Positions 1 through 7,926 of a DNA stretch of 64,000 nucleotides are shown here, one piece after another. Below the pieces are notes generated by a model, which did not search any database, was not told where the DNA came from, and was given only the letters and a program-made list of their open reading frames with translations. Both the position numbers and the translations under genes were made by a program. Origin of the DNA: an uncultured bacterium. Its GTDB lineage: Bacteria; Bacteroidota; Bacteroidia; Bacteroidales; Bacteroidaceae. The first letter of the stretch is position 1. Every line of letters starts with the position of its first letter. The stretch covers positions 1-64,000 of the forward strand of contig CAJMQU010000013.1 of the NCBI GenBank assembly GCA_905215555.1, in the 5' to 3' direction.

Positions 1-2
1 TT

Positions 3-1082
3 AGAAAAGAAAATTATGTTGGCGGTAAACGGCAATATGAATTTTTGAAGTTGTATCTAATCCCCGAAAAGACAAGAGAGGATAAGACTAAGAATGAAGC
101 GACTTTGGCACTTGCCAAAGCTATTCAGAGCAAACGGATTGTTGAGTTGCAGAATGATGCGCACGGTTTTCAGAATACTAATAAATCCAAAGCAAACGTG
201 CTTGACTATTTGTTGGATATGAGAGCGCAATCTAAGGAACGTGGTAGTCTGAATTATGAAAAGACTATCGGGAATACCATCCGTGAATTGAAATTGTTTA
301 GAGGGGATTATATCGCTTTTCGTGATATTGATAAGGATTTCCTTAGTGGTTTTGTGGATTTCTTAAAGCAGGCAAAGAAAGCGAGTAAATACGGAGTAAC
401 AAAAGCAGGTGGATTATTAAGCAATAATTCGGTAGTTGCTTATTATGGAGTATTGCGGACTGCCATAAATAAAGCTTATAAGGATGGCATTATAACTGTA
501 AACCCAACAAAAGAGTTTGACTTTGCCGATAAAGTAAAAGCAGAAGCCAGCCGTAGGGAGTATTTGACTATTGAAGAATTAAAGCTCTTGATAAATACGG
601 AATGTAAATATGAGATAATGAAACAGGCTTTTCTTTTTAGCTGCTTATGTGGATTGCGAATAAGCGATTTAAGAAAGTTAAAATGGAATGATTTACAGAA
701 AAGCGGTGATAGAATTAGGATTGAGATAAAAATGCAAAAAACGAGAGAACCTCTTTATCTTCCTATATCCGATGAAGCGTTGAAGTGGTTGCCGCAGAGA
801 GGGGAAGCGATAGACAGTGATTTAATCTTTCCTTTGACACATGAGGGGACAATAAATAAGACACTTCAACAATGGGCTAAAGCGGCAGGAGTTACCAAAC
901 ACATCTCCTTCCATGTCTCACGCCATACCCATGCGACTATGATGCTGACATTAGGGGCTGATTTATATACAGTTAGTAAACTGTTGGGGCATAAAAATAT
1001 TGCAACTACTCAAATATATGCAAAGATTGTGGATAAAAAGAAAGAAGAAGCTATAAGTTTGATACCGAATTTAACAGACTAA
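3..1082 (+). CDS. Tyrosine recombinase (integrase), 5' end cut by window edge
   Basis: Site-specific recombinase that would integrate and excise the element. The reading frame is open from base 3 without a convincing start, so the true start lies left of the window; 359 residues are visible. The N-terminal part looks like the arm-DNA-binding region of Bacteroides integrases, followed by a SAM-like core-binding domain. The catalytic set is visible: Arg at 657-659 in CGLRISDL, the H-x-x-R box (His 912-914, Arg 921-923), a second His at 990-992 in LLGHKN, and the nucleophile Tyr at 1017-1019. The gene ends 8 bases before a strong terminator. Closest functional analogue by context is IntN1 of NBU1; target-site specificity cannot be read from the sequence. 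Confidence 0.95.
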   Translation, partial: RKENYVGGKRQYEFLKLYLIPEKTREDKTKNEATLALAKAIQSKRIVELQNDAHGFQNTNKSKANVLDYLLDMRAQSKERGSLNYEKTIGNTIRELKLFRGDYIAFRDIDKDFLSGFVDFLKQAKKASKYGVTKAGGLLSNNSVVAYYGVLRTAINKAYKDGIITVNPTKEFDFADKVKAEASRREYLTIEELKLLINTECKYEIMKQAFLFSCLCGLRISDLRKLKWNDLQKSGDRIRIEIKMQKTREPLYLPISDEALKWLPQRGEAIDSDLIFPLTHEGTINKTLQQWAKAAGVTKHISFHVSRHTHATMMLTLGADLYTVSKLLGHKNIATTQIYAKIVDKKKEEAISLIPNLTD

Positions 1083-1090
1083 TTTATAGG

Positions 1091-1130
1091 AAAGTACGGA
1101 CTATGACGACCGTACTTTCTTTCTTTTTTT
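1091..1130 (+). terminator. Rho-independent terminator after the integrase
   Basis: Perfect 9-bp stem AAAGTACGG / CCGTACTTT (1091-1099 with 1110-1118), 10-nt loop, then a T-rich tract to 1130. It separates integrase transcription from the excision/mobilization genes. Confidence 0.9.
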
Positions 1131-1154
1131 TGCCCTTGTTTCACAAGAAAAACA

Positions 1155-1163
1155 TATCTTTGC
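1155..1163 (+). promoter_or_regulatory. Bacteroides -7 box before the orf2-like gene
   Basis: TATCTTTGC fits the consensus TAnnTTTG, 27 bases before the ATG at 1190 and directly after the integrase terminator. It argues against any upstream start for the next gene, because an ATG at 1103 would lie inside the terminator hairpin. Confidence 0.7.
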
Positions 1164-1189
1164 CTCTACTAATTGAAACAGAGTATCTT

Positions 1190-2119
1190 ATGACAGAAGA
1201 AGAATTGAAAGTGAAATTCGACCATATACAAGGCATATTCAACCGTTGTATAAATCATGCCTACCAAATTATAACGGATAGTATTGTTGTTAAGTCCGAA
1301 TATTTGAGCCGTGAACAGGCTGGCGAACTGGAACAACAGGAGTACATTCGTATTGCAGATGAATTGGCACAACTCTACATCCGTTATTCTGTACTGGGTG
1401 ATATTCAAAATTTTTACTCGATACCTGATTTCTTTTGGGAAAGCGGTTTTTATGAAGCCTTGAAGCCCGATGAAAAAAGAAAGTACTTTTTATTCTCTCC
1501 TTTTTCATTTGATTATTCCCGATACGAACAGGACAATACAGTCTATGATGAAGAACTACCTTTTTTTTCCGTAGTAGTTAGAGTAGTTGTATTGGAAAGA
1601 TATTCAGCATACTTGCGAAAAAAGAAAGAGGACAGAACGCAGACGGAAACGCAACAACAGCAGGAACAGGAAGAGCAGAAGCTGACAACAAACACCGAGT
1701 TTCCGATAAAAGCCGTGCCCCCTATTGCTGAAACGGAAAATCAGTTTGGTTCAATTCTTAATGACAAACAGATAGAATTGATTGTAGATTGCATCAACGA
1801 GGTTAAAATGTTCAATGCCTCTGTAACTGTTGATGACTTGAAAGCGATACTCTCCTGTAAGCCTAATGCAATATTAAGGTCAAACAATAATAGATATGTA
1901 GCTTTCCTTTTTTCGGAATTAAGTAGTAGGTCTTTGATTACCGCTAATTGGCAATCGGTCATTGCTAACAATAATCTATTTCTTTCTAAAGATAAAAGTA
2001 GGGATAAATACCTCAATCAAGGGGATTTGGCTACAGCAACCAATTATGTGAAAGGCATCTCCCATGAGAAAGGATTTGCAACCATATACAACTATATCAA
2101 ACAACTGAAAAGACTTTAA
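1190..2119 (+). CDS. Unknown protein in the NBU1 orf2 position
   Basis: 309-residue soluble protein with no recognised domain. The start at ATG 1190 is chosen because the in-frame ATG at 1103 sits in the integrase terminator and the -7 box at 1155-1163 lies between them. Residues near 150-175 form a low-complexity stretch rich in Gln, Glu and Lys that separates an aromatic-rich N-terminal half from a C-terminal half rich in Asn and Ser. Its place between integrase and a small HTH protein equals orf2 of NBU1, one of the genes reported as needed for excision there. A role in excision is inferred from position only. Confidence 0.75.
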   Translation: MTEEELKVKFDHIQGIFNRCINHAYQIITDSIVVKSEYLSREQAGELEQQEYIRIADELAQLYIRYSVLGDIQNFYSIPDFFWESGFYEALKPDEKRKYFLFSPFSFDYSRYEQDNTVYDEELPFFSVVVRVVVLERYSAYLRKKKEDRTQTETQQQQEQEEQKLTTNTEFPIKAVPPIAETENQFGSILNDKQIELIVDCINEVKMFNASVTVDDLKAILSCKPNAILRSNNNRYVAFLFSELSSRSLITANWQSVIANNNLFLSKDKSRDKYLNQGDLATATNYVKGISHEKGFATIYNYIKQLKRL

Positions 2120-2172
2120 GAATAGGTTAAGACCTCAAACATAGCTTAATCCACTATCAAGCTAATCCTCAA

Positions 2173-2181
2173 TACCTTTGC
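2173..2181 (+). promoter_or_regulatory. -7 box before the excisionase-like gene
   Basis: TACCTTTGC fits TAnnTTTG. Transcription would begin just downstream, inside the hairpin at 2181-2207, so the hairpin would form near the very 5' end of the mRNA. Confidence 0.6.
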
Positions 2182-2207
2182 CCTCGTTAACAAAAAGAAA
2201 ACGAGGG
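2181..2207 (+). promoter_or_regulatory. Hairpin at the 5' end of the excisionase-like mRNA
   Basis: Perfect 8-bp inverted repeat CCCTCGTT / AACGAGGG (2181-2188 with 2200-2207) and an A-rich 11-nt loop. No T tract follows, so it is not a usual terminator. Possible roles are mRNA protection, translational control of the ATG 42 bases further on, or an operator. Confidence 0.5.
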
Positions 2208-2248
2208 TGCGCACCTTCATATTGTTTCACTTAATCCAAAAAAGCAAT

Positions 2249-2539
2249 ATGGATAAGACATTAGAGATGCGAGTTGAGGAACTCGAACAGATGTTGTTTT
2301 TAACTAAGAATGTGCTTAGCTTTGATGAAGCGAGCAAGTTTCTTAACCTTTCCAAAAGTTACCTGTACAAACTGACTTCGGGAAACTTGATACCCCACTA
2401 TAAACCGCAGGGTAAGATGCTGTTCTTTGAACGGGCAGATTTGGAGGCGTGGCTACGCCAAAATCCTATCAAGACACAGGCGCAAATAGAACAGAAAGCG
2501 CAGAAGTATGTCCTTAGTAACCGTCCTTTAAAAAAGTAA
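2249..2539 (+). CDS. Small helix-turn-helix protein, excisionase-like (orf2x position)
   Basis: 96-residue protein with a MerR/excisionase-type HTH: the segment FDEASKFLNLSKSYLYKLTS followed by IPHYKPQGKMLFFERADLEAWL is the usual binding-domain pattern of Bacteroides excisionases. The ATG at 2249 is preferred over a GTG at 2207, because the latter lies at the end of the 5' hairpin. Four bases separate its stop from the next start, so it is probably translated with the ATPase gene. By analogy with NBU1 orf2x and CTnDOT Xis proteins it would bend DNA at the att sites and steer the integrase towards excision; this is inferred from family and position. Confidence 0.85.
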   Translation: MDKTLEMRVEELEQMLFLTKNVLSFDEASKFLNLSKSYLYKLTSGNLIPHYKPQGKMLFFERADLEAWLRQNPIKTQAQIEQKAQKYVLSNRPLKK

Positions 2540-2543
2540 AACT

Positions 2544-3620
2544 ATGGAAGACAAAAAAGTGACGGAAAAGAAGAAAGAGGATGCAGCAATGACAAGAGAA
2601 GATTTTGCCGTTCTTTGGAAAACCATTCATTTGAAGATTACCGATACTTACGATGTGCCACCCGAAATACTTTGGGTAAATGGTTCAACTATTGGCACAC
2701 TGGGAAATTTCAGCGCATCCACAGGTAAAGCCAAGAGTAAAAAGACGTTCAATATTTCTGCTATTGTGGCGGCGGCATTGAAGAATGATGAAGTTTTGCA
2801 ATATTCAGCGTTCCTGCCCGAAAACAAGCGTAAAATTCTATATGTGGATACAGAGCAGAGCAAATACCACTGCCATAAGGTGATGGAACGCATCATGCGT
2901 TTAGCTGGTCTTCCTACCGATAAAGATAGAGAGGATTTTATCTTTGTCGTGTTGAGGGAATGCACACCCGACAAGCGAAAGCAGATAATAGACTATATGC
3001 TTGCTAATATGGAGGGTATAGGTCTTGTGATAATAGACGGCATCCGTGATTTGATGTACGACATCAACAGCCCCAGCGAATCATCCGACCTCATCAATCT
3101 ATTAATGCGGTGGTCAAGTGAGTATAATTTACATATTCACACAGTACTACACTTGAATAAAGGGGATGATAATACACGTGGGCATATCGGGACGGAACTT
3201 AACAACAAGGCTGAAACCGTCCTACAGATAACCAAAAGCACGCAGGATGTGGATATTAGCGAAGTAAAGGCGATGCACATTCGAGACAAGGACTTTGAAC
3301 CGTTTGCATTTCGCATCAATGAAACTGCATTGCCCGAAGTTGTGAAAGACTATGTTTTTGAACAACCCAAGCAGAACCGCAACTTTCCGCTTACGGAACT
3401 TACGGAGCAACAGCACCGTGAAGCATTGGAAAACGGATTTGGAAAGGATGTAGTACAAGGCTATCCCAATGTTATCGCAGCCTTGAAAAAAGGTTACGCA
3501 AGTATCGGTTTTGAACGTGGGCGCAATATTCTCGTGGACTTGAACAAATTCCTTGTAAACAAGCGTATGATAATAAAAGAGGGAAAAGGCTACAAGTATA
3601 ATTCCGATTTCCACTACTAA
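2544..3620 (+). CDS. RepA/RecA-fold ATPase of the element (orf3 position)
   Basis: 358-residue ATPase of the AAA_25/RepA-helicase type found on many Bacteroides mobilizable elements. A P-loop variant GKAKSKKT lies near residues 62-69, with an acidic pair DTEQS near 102-106 and a Walker B strand ending in VIIDGIRD near 155. The C-terminal 80 residues look like a winged-helix part. The start is ATG 2544, 4 bases after the HTH gene. It sits in the NBU1 orf3 position and directly before a repeat-rich gap and a primase-like gene, which suggests a role in opening DNA during excision or replication of the circular form. Helicase activity is inferred. Confidence 0.82.
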   Translation: MEDKKVTEKKKEDAAMTREDFAVLWKTIHLKITDTYDVPPEILWVNGSTIGTLGNFSASTGKAKSKKTFNISAIVAAALKNDEVLQYSAFLPENKRKILYVDTEQSKYHCHKVMERIMRLAGLPTDKDREDFIFVVLRECTPDKRKQIIDYMLANMEGIGLVIIDGIRDLMYDINSPSESSDLINLLMRWSSEYNLHIHTVLHLNKGDDNTRGHIGTELNNKAETVLQITKSTQDVDISEVKAMHIRDKDFEPFAFRINETALPEVVKDYVFEQPKQNRNFPLTELTEQQHREALENGFGKDVVQGYPNVIAALKKGYASIGFERGRNILVDLNKFLVNKRMIIKEGKGYKYNSDFHY

Positions 3621-3624
3621 AAGC

Positions 3625-3735
3625 AAGTTTAGTTTAGTCCGTGTGTATATATAGAAGGAATGGACTTCTTTTCATTGTACGATTAAGTACAAGATAAGTT
3701 TAGTACAGTTCGGGTGTATATATAGCGGACTAAAC
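3625..3735. repeat. Direct and inverted repeats between ATPase and primase genes (possible origin or operator)
   Basis: Two 30-base direct repeats, 3625-3654 and 3696-3725, start 71 bases apart; both begin AAGTTTAGT and end GTGTATATATAG. An exact 10-bp inverted pair GTTTAGTCCG (3632-3641) / CGGACTAAAC (3726-3735) spans the region. Between them is TTGTAC-N6-GTACAA (3675-3692). Such iteron-like arrangement beside an ATPase and a primase is compatible with a replication origin or a promoter operator. No perfect TAnnTTTG box is seen. Confidence 0.55.
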
Positions 3736-3775
3736 GGAACTGATTCAATTATTCATTCACCAATACATTCAGATT

Positions 3776-4762
3776 ATGACAATCGAAGAATCCAAAAATA
3801 TAAAGTTGGCAGACTATCTGCACAGTTTAGGCTATAATCCGATAAAGCAACAGGGTAATAGTCTTTGGTATAAATCACCGTTGAGAGAGGAACAAGAGCC
3901 TTCTTTCAAAGTGAATACAGACCGCAATTTGTGGTATGACTTTGGAGCAGGAAAAGGCGGCAACATCCTTGCATTGGCACAGGAACTTTACGCATCCGAC
4001 AGTTTACCCTACCTTTTAGACCGTATAGCGGAGCAAAGCCCCTCTATCCGTCCCGTTTCTTTTTCCTTTCGCCAGCAGTCATCAACGCAACCGAGTTTCC
4101 AACATTTGGAAACAGTGCCGCTTTCTTCTCCTGCTTTGTTTGCATACTTGCAGGATAGAGGCATAAATACAGCACTTGCGAAAAAAGAATGTATGGAAGT
4201 CCGTTTCTCGCTTAACGGTAAATGGAACTTTGCCATCGGCTTTCCTAACGTATCGGGAGGTTACGAGGTACGCAATAAATATTTTAAAGGCTGCATAGCT
4301 CCTAAAGACATCACCCATATACGGCAGACTGGTGAACCTAAAGAAACCTGCTATGTGTTCGAGGGTTTTATGGACTATCTTTCTTTTCTGACCTTGCGAC
4401 AGAAAAATTGTCCTGATTATCCCGACTTTGACAAGCAGGACTATCTTATTCTGAACTCTGTTTCCAATCTTTCCAAAGCCTTGTACCCGTTGGGGAATTA
4501 TGAAAAAATACATTGTTTTTTCGACAATGATACGGCAGGAATAAGAGCCGTACAGGAACTTTATAAAGAGTATAGTTTCCGTGTCCGTGATTCTTCACGC
4601 ATTTATAGTGGCTATAAAGATTTGAATGATTACCTGTGTGGAAAACGGCTGGTACAGTCGGCAGACTTGACACAGCGGACCAAACAACCACAGACGGTCA
4701 AACAAGCTGACAGGCAGGAACAGCAACCTGCCAAGAAGAAAGGCAGAGGGTTCGGAATGTAG
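3776..4762 (+). CDS. Toprim-domain primase-like protein (prm position)
   Basis: 328-residue DnaG-like protein. The N-terminal 85 residues follow the CHC2 zinc-finger fold (segments SPLREEQEPSFKV and WYDFGAGKGGNIL correspond to the usual DnaG pattern) but the zinc-binding Cys residues are missing. A Toprim core follows: YVFEGFMDYLS near residue 195 holds the catalytic Glu, and CFFDNDTAG near 245 holds the Asp pair. The C terminus is a basic Gln/Lys-rich tail. It matches prmN1 of NBU1 in position. It would prime the transferred strand or the circular form; primer synthesis is family knowledge, not shown here. Confidence 0.88.
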   Translation: MTIEESKNIKLADYLHSLGYNPIKQQGNSLWYKSPLREEQEPSFKVNTDRNLWYDFGAGKGGNILALAQELYASDSLPYLLDRIAEQSPSIRPVSFSFRQQSSTQPSFQHLETVPLSSPALFAYLQDRGINTALAKKECMEVRFSLNGKWNFAIGFPNVSGGYEVRNKYFKGCIAPKDITHIRQTGEPKETCYVFEGFMDYLSFLTLRQKNCPDYPDFDKQDYLILNSVSNLSKALYPLGNYEKIHCFFDNDTAGIRAVQELYKEYSFRVRDSSRIYSGYKDLNDYLCGKRLVQSADLTQRTKQPQTVKQADRQEQQPAKKKGRGFGM

Positions 4763-4811
4763 TTGCCGCACGCTTCCCACAGGCTTTTGAGTAAGTAAAA
4801 GCCATAGCTCA

Positions 4812-4883
4812 ATAGGGCGTTTTCTTCACGCAGTGCAAGCACCGCTAAAAACACCCTATCGAGCAAAGGGGCGATGCCCCTTT
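4812..4883 (+). other. Candidate oriT hairpins before the relaxase gene
   Basis: An 11-of-12 inverted repeat, ATAGGGCGTTTT (4812-4823) with AAAACACCCTAT (4848-4859), encloses a small GTGC-AA-GCAC hairpin (4833-4842). Five bases on is a perfect 8-bp hairpin AAAGGGGC-GAT-GCCCCTTT (4865-4883). The gap lies directly before a MobV relaxase gene, where oriT of such elements usually sits. The nick site itself cannot be assigned. Confidence 0.65.
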
Positions 4884-4954
4884 TGAAACCCCGTGAGCCA
4901 TGCGGCGAATGTGCGAGGCAAACGGAATTGTCTAACGAAAAAACAGTATTCAAT

Positions 4955-6307
4955 ATGGGATATTTTACTCTTGATTTCAAGAAAGCAAAGGGAGCATCCG
5001 ACGCTCGTATGTCCGACCATATCGAGCGCAGGGTGATAGCTCCGAATGTGGATTCTACACGTACACATCTTAATCGTGAACTGGTGGAACTTCCCGAAGG
5101 TGTGACGGTACGTGATGAAGCGATAGCACATCGCATCAAGTTGGCAGGCATCAAACGGAAGATTACTCCCGACCAAGTAAGGGCTATCCGTGTCATGATG
5201 TCGGGAACACACGAGGATATGATGAAGATACAGCAAGACGGGCGTATGAATGAATGGTGCAACGACAGTATGGAATGGTTGCACAAGACTTTCGGACGGG
5301 AAAATACCGTTTCAGCAGTTCTGCACATGGATGAAACTACACCTCACATACACGCCACCATCGTACCGATAGTAACGGGAGAGCGCAGGAAAGTAAAACA
5401 GAAGCAAACGGAGGGTAAGCGTTCCTACCGAAAGAAAGCGGATGCAGCCCGACTGTGTGCCGATGATGTATTGAACCGTGACAAGTTGATAGGTTACCAT
5501 GACGACTACGCCAAAATCATGGATAAATACGGTTTGCAGCGTGGTGTGCGTGGCTCGGAAGCAAGGCACGTCACCACCGCCCAATATTACCGTGATTTGA
5601 AACGGCAGACGGGAGAACTCGAAACAGATGTACATCAACTTCAAAGTGAGAAGGACGAAGTGGAAAAACAACTGAAACAGGTTAAGAAGGAAATCAAGAC
5701 CGACAAGCTGGAAGCCGTTAAGACCGAAGCGAAAACCGCCATTATAGCAAAGGTAGGTTCTCTTTTGGGTAGTGGAGAAATTAAAGAACTGAAACAAGAG
5801 AACAGGCAATTACATGAAGAAGTCGCCACCCGTGACGAAAGCATAGAAAAATTGCAAACTATTATGCAGGAGCAGCAGAAACAACATCGTAAGGAATTAA
5901 CGGAGGTACAGGCAAAGCATCTTGAAACACTGGACGGAAAGAATAAGGAAATATCACGCCTTAGCCGTATCATTGAGAAAGCCTGCAAATGGTTTCCGCT
6001 TTTTAAGGAATTACTCCGCATTGAAAAGTTATGCCGCCTTGTCGGTTTCAATCAGGAATTGACAGACAAACTTGTAAAAGGCGAGCCGATAGTATGCAGT
6101 GGTAATTTGTATTCAGAGGAACACAAACGGAAGTTTGCAACGGAAAAGGCTGGATTTCAAGTCGTGAAAAATCCGACAGATAATACAAAGTTGATTCTAA
6201 GTATCAACAGACAGCCGATTTCCGACTGGTTCAAGGTGCAGTTTGATAAACTTCGCCACACAATTCAGCAGCCAAAACGATTACAGCAGAACAGTAGAAA
6301 ACTATAA
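4955..6307 (+). CDS. MobV-family relaxase (Pre/Mob plasmid mobilization protein)
   Basis: 450-residue relaxase that would nick oriT and pilot the strand in mobilization. The start at ATG 4955 (MGYFTLDFKKAKG) is chosen because this is the family's usual N terminus; the frame also has an ATG at 4874, but that lies in the 8-bp hairpin. Family features: the motif MSDHIERRV near residue 22, THLNREL near 39, and the metal-binding His segment MDETTPHIHATIVP near residue 124. From about residue 215 to 360 the protein is a long coiled coil (Lys, Glu and Gln heptads). Equivalent to mobN1 of NBU1. It is the last gene of the core module before the cargo. Confidence 0.93.
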   Translation: MGYFTLDFKKAKGASDARMSDHIERRVIAPNVDSTRTHLNRELVELPEGVTVRDEAIAHRIKLAGIKRKITPDQVRAIRVMMSGTHEDMMKIQQDGRMNEWCNDSMEWLHKTFGRENTVSAVLHMDETTPHIHATIVPIVTGERRKVKQKQTEGKRSYRKKADAARLCADDVLNRDKLIGYHDDYAKIMDKYGLQRGVRGSEARHVTTAQYYRDLKRQTGELETDVHQLQSEKDEVEKQLKQVKKEIKTDKLEAVKTEAKTAIIAKVGSLLGSGEIKELKQENRQLHEEVATRDESIEKLQTIMQEQQKQHRKELTEVQAKHLETLDGKNKEISRLSRIIEKACKWFPLFKELLRIEKLCRLVGFNQELTDKLVKGEPIVCSGNLYSEEHKRKFATEKAGFQVVKNPTDNTKLILSINRQPISDWFKVQFDKLRHTIQQPKRLQQNSRKL

Positions 6308-6415
6308 CCATAATAGATGTTAATATGATTTGGATGTTTAGAGTATTTGTCCCACCTTTGCAGCGACATAAACGAAGAAAAAACGTTTTGTAATCCTCAT
6401 CGGAGGGCAGGATAA

Positions 6416-6473
6416 AATGCCGGACAAGATGACTGGGTAAAACCAATCAGCTTGTTCGGCATTTTTTGTTTTG
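6416..6473 (+). terminator. Terminator/attenuator in the leader of the MATE gene
   Basis: A 12-of-13 stem AATGCCGGACAAG (6416-6428) / CTTGTTCGGCATT (6451-6463) followed by TTTTTG and TTTTG. It may simply end relaxase transcription. Its left arm, however, overlaps a possible leader peptide (6417-6440), and it lies 37 bases before the MATE start, so regulated read-through is possible. Confidence 0.75.
6417..6440 (+). CDS. Possible 7-codon leader peptide (MPDKMTG)
   Basis: ATG at 6417 is preceded by the purine-rich GGAGGGCAGGATAAA and followed by a stop at 6438-6440. Its first four codons form the left arm of the terminator stem, so a ribosome here would stop the hairpin from forming. Such a short frame could occur by chance. 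Confidence 0.3.
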   Translation: MPDKMTG

Positions 6474-6509
6474 TCACGAAAATATATATTATCCATAAAA
6501 ATCAAAGAA

Positions 6510-7889
6510 ATGAAAAGAGATGCAATTGAATTAAGTACATTAAATGTATTTACATTGTTTAGGAAGTATTTTATTCCTACTTTGTTTGGTATGCTTAGTA
6601 TGGCAGCAGTAACTGCAATTGATGGAATTTTTGTCGGTCAAGGTGTCGGTAGCGATGGAATTGCAGCCGTAAATATTAGTATTCCTTTATTAATGCTTTT
6701 TACTGGCGTAGGGCTTATGATTGGTGCAGGCTGTTCTGTAGTCGCTTCAATTCAACTTTCTAAAAGAAAATATAAAGCTGCTCGAATTAATGTTACGCAA
6801 GCTCTGTTGTTTGCGGCTATAATTGCTGCAATTCCTACTTTATTGGTGATGATGTATCCTGAAAAAACAGTCAAGCTACTTGGTTCTTCTGATTTCTTGT
6901 TACCAATGGCAATAGATTATCTATTTTGGTTTGTTCCTTCATGGATATTTCAGATATGGATTTCCATTTCATTATTTGTCATTCGATTGGATGGTGCACC
7001 AAAATTGGCAATGATTTGTAGCTTGAGTTCAGCTATTCTTAATATTATACTTGATTGGCTGTTTATTTTTCCTTTTGGTATGGGAGTAAAGGGAGCAGCT
7101 GTTGCTACATCTATTAGTCTTATAGTTGGTGGACTTATTGCTATAATCTATTTATTATTTTATGCACGAAACCTACGATTGTACCCGATAAAAATAAGTT
7201 TTAAGAGTTTACGTCTATTTGTTCGCAATATCGGTTATCAATGTCATATTGGTTCATCTGCTTTGTTAGCCGAAGCTACTTTAGCCACACTTATGTTTAT
7301 GGGAAATCAGATTTTTATGAAGTATTTGGGCGAAAACGGTGTTGGTGCGTTCGGTATTGCTTGTTATTACATTCCTTTTGTGTTTATGGTAGGCAATGCT
7401 ATTGCACAGTCAGCGCAACCTATTATCAGTTACAACTTTGGTTTAGGTTATCAAAAGCGTGTACAAACTACTGAAAAGATTGCCTTAATGACATCTTTAA
7501 TTTGCGGAATAATAATAACGTCTTTGTTTACATTCTGTCCACACATTTTGGTATGGTTATTCATTAATGGGGATAGTGCGGCTTCCCGAATTGCGATAGA
7601 AGGATTTCCCTATTTCTCTATCGGTTTTATCTTCTTTATTATTAATCTTTCAATCATAGGATATTATCAAAGTGTTGAGAGAATTAAACCTGCCACCTTT
7701 TTTGCTTTGTTACGTGGGTTTATATTTTTGATACCCTGCTTTATTCTATTACCGAAAGCAATAGGGATAAATGGGATTTGGCTCGCTTTGTCTTTATCAG
7801 AGATATTGACTGCTTTTGCAATCATTATTTTCTATATATTCTGTAACCGTTATAAATTAAAACTTTCTTTAATTCGACAGAAATGCTAA
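6510..7889 (+). CDS. MATE-family multidrug efflux transporter (element cargo)
   Basis: 459-residue inner-membrane transporter with about 12 hydrophobic helices and the MATE internal duplication; the segments GIFVGQGVGSDGIAAVNISIP and QPIISYNFGLGYQKR are typical for the family. It would export cationic drugs or toxic metabolites using an ion gradient. ATG 6510 is chosen since it has AAATCAAAGAA before it and an ordinary N terminus; an upstream TTG-type start at 6471 would lie in the terminator tail. Base composition is strongly AT-rich compared with the chromosomal MATE gene at 23209, which suggests a different source. Substrates are unknown. Confidence 0.9.
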   Translation: MKRDAIELSTLNVFTLFRKYFIPTLFGMLSMAAVTAIDGIFVGQGVGSDGIAAVNISIPLLMLFTGVGLMIGAGCSVVASIQLSKRKYKAARINVTQALLFAAIIAAIPTLLVMMYPEKTVKLLGSSDFLLPMAIDYLFWFVPSWIFQIWISISLFVIRLDGAPKLAMICSLSSAILNIILDWLFIFPFGMGVKGAAVATSISLIVGGLIAIIYLLFYARNLRLYPIKISFKSLRLFVRNIGYQCHIGSSALLAEATLATLMFMGNQIFMKYLGENGVGAFGIACYYIPFVFMVGNAIAQSAQPIISYNFGLGYQKRVQTTEKIALMTSLICGIIITSLFTFCPHILVWLFINGDSAASRIAIEGFPYFSIGFIFFIINLSIIGYYQSVERIKPATFFALLRGFIFLIPCFILLPKAIGINGIWLALSLSEILTAFAIIIFYIFCNRYKLKLSLIRQKC

Positions 7890-7894
7890 TATTT

Positions 7895-7926
7895 AACCTC
7901 CGGTGGTAAATTCCGCCGGAGGTTTC
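7895..7926 (+). terminator. Hairpin after the cargo gene
   Basis: Stem AACCTCCGGTGG / CCGCCGGAGGTT (7895-7906 with 7913-7924, 11 of 12 pairs), 6-nt loop. The following T run is weak (TTTCCCACATTT), so termination may be partial. Confidence 0.7.

Noticed and set aside
1103..1189. Upstream extension of the orf2-like gene to ATG 1103
   Set aside because: This ATG lies in the integrase terminator, and a -7 box sits between it and ATG 1190.
4630..5328. Minus-strand 232-codon frame opposite the oriT region and relaxase gene
   Set aside because: Antisense shadow of the primase and relaxase genes; it covers the oriT hairpins and has no family resemblance.
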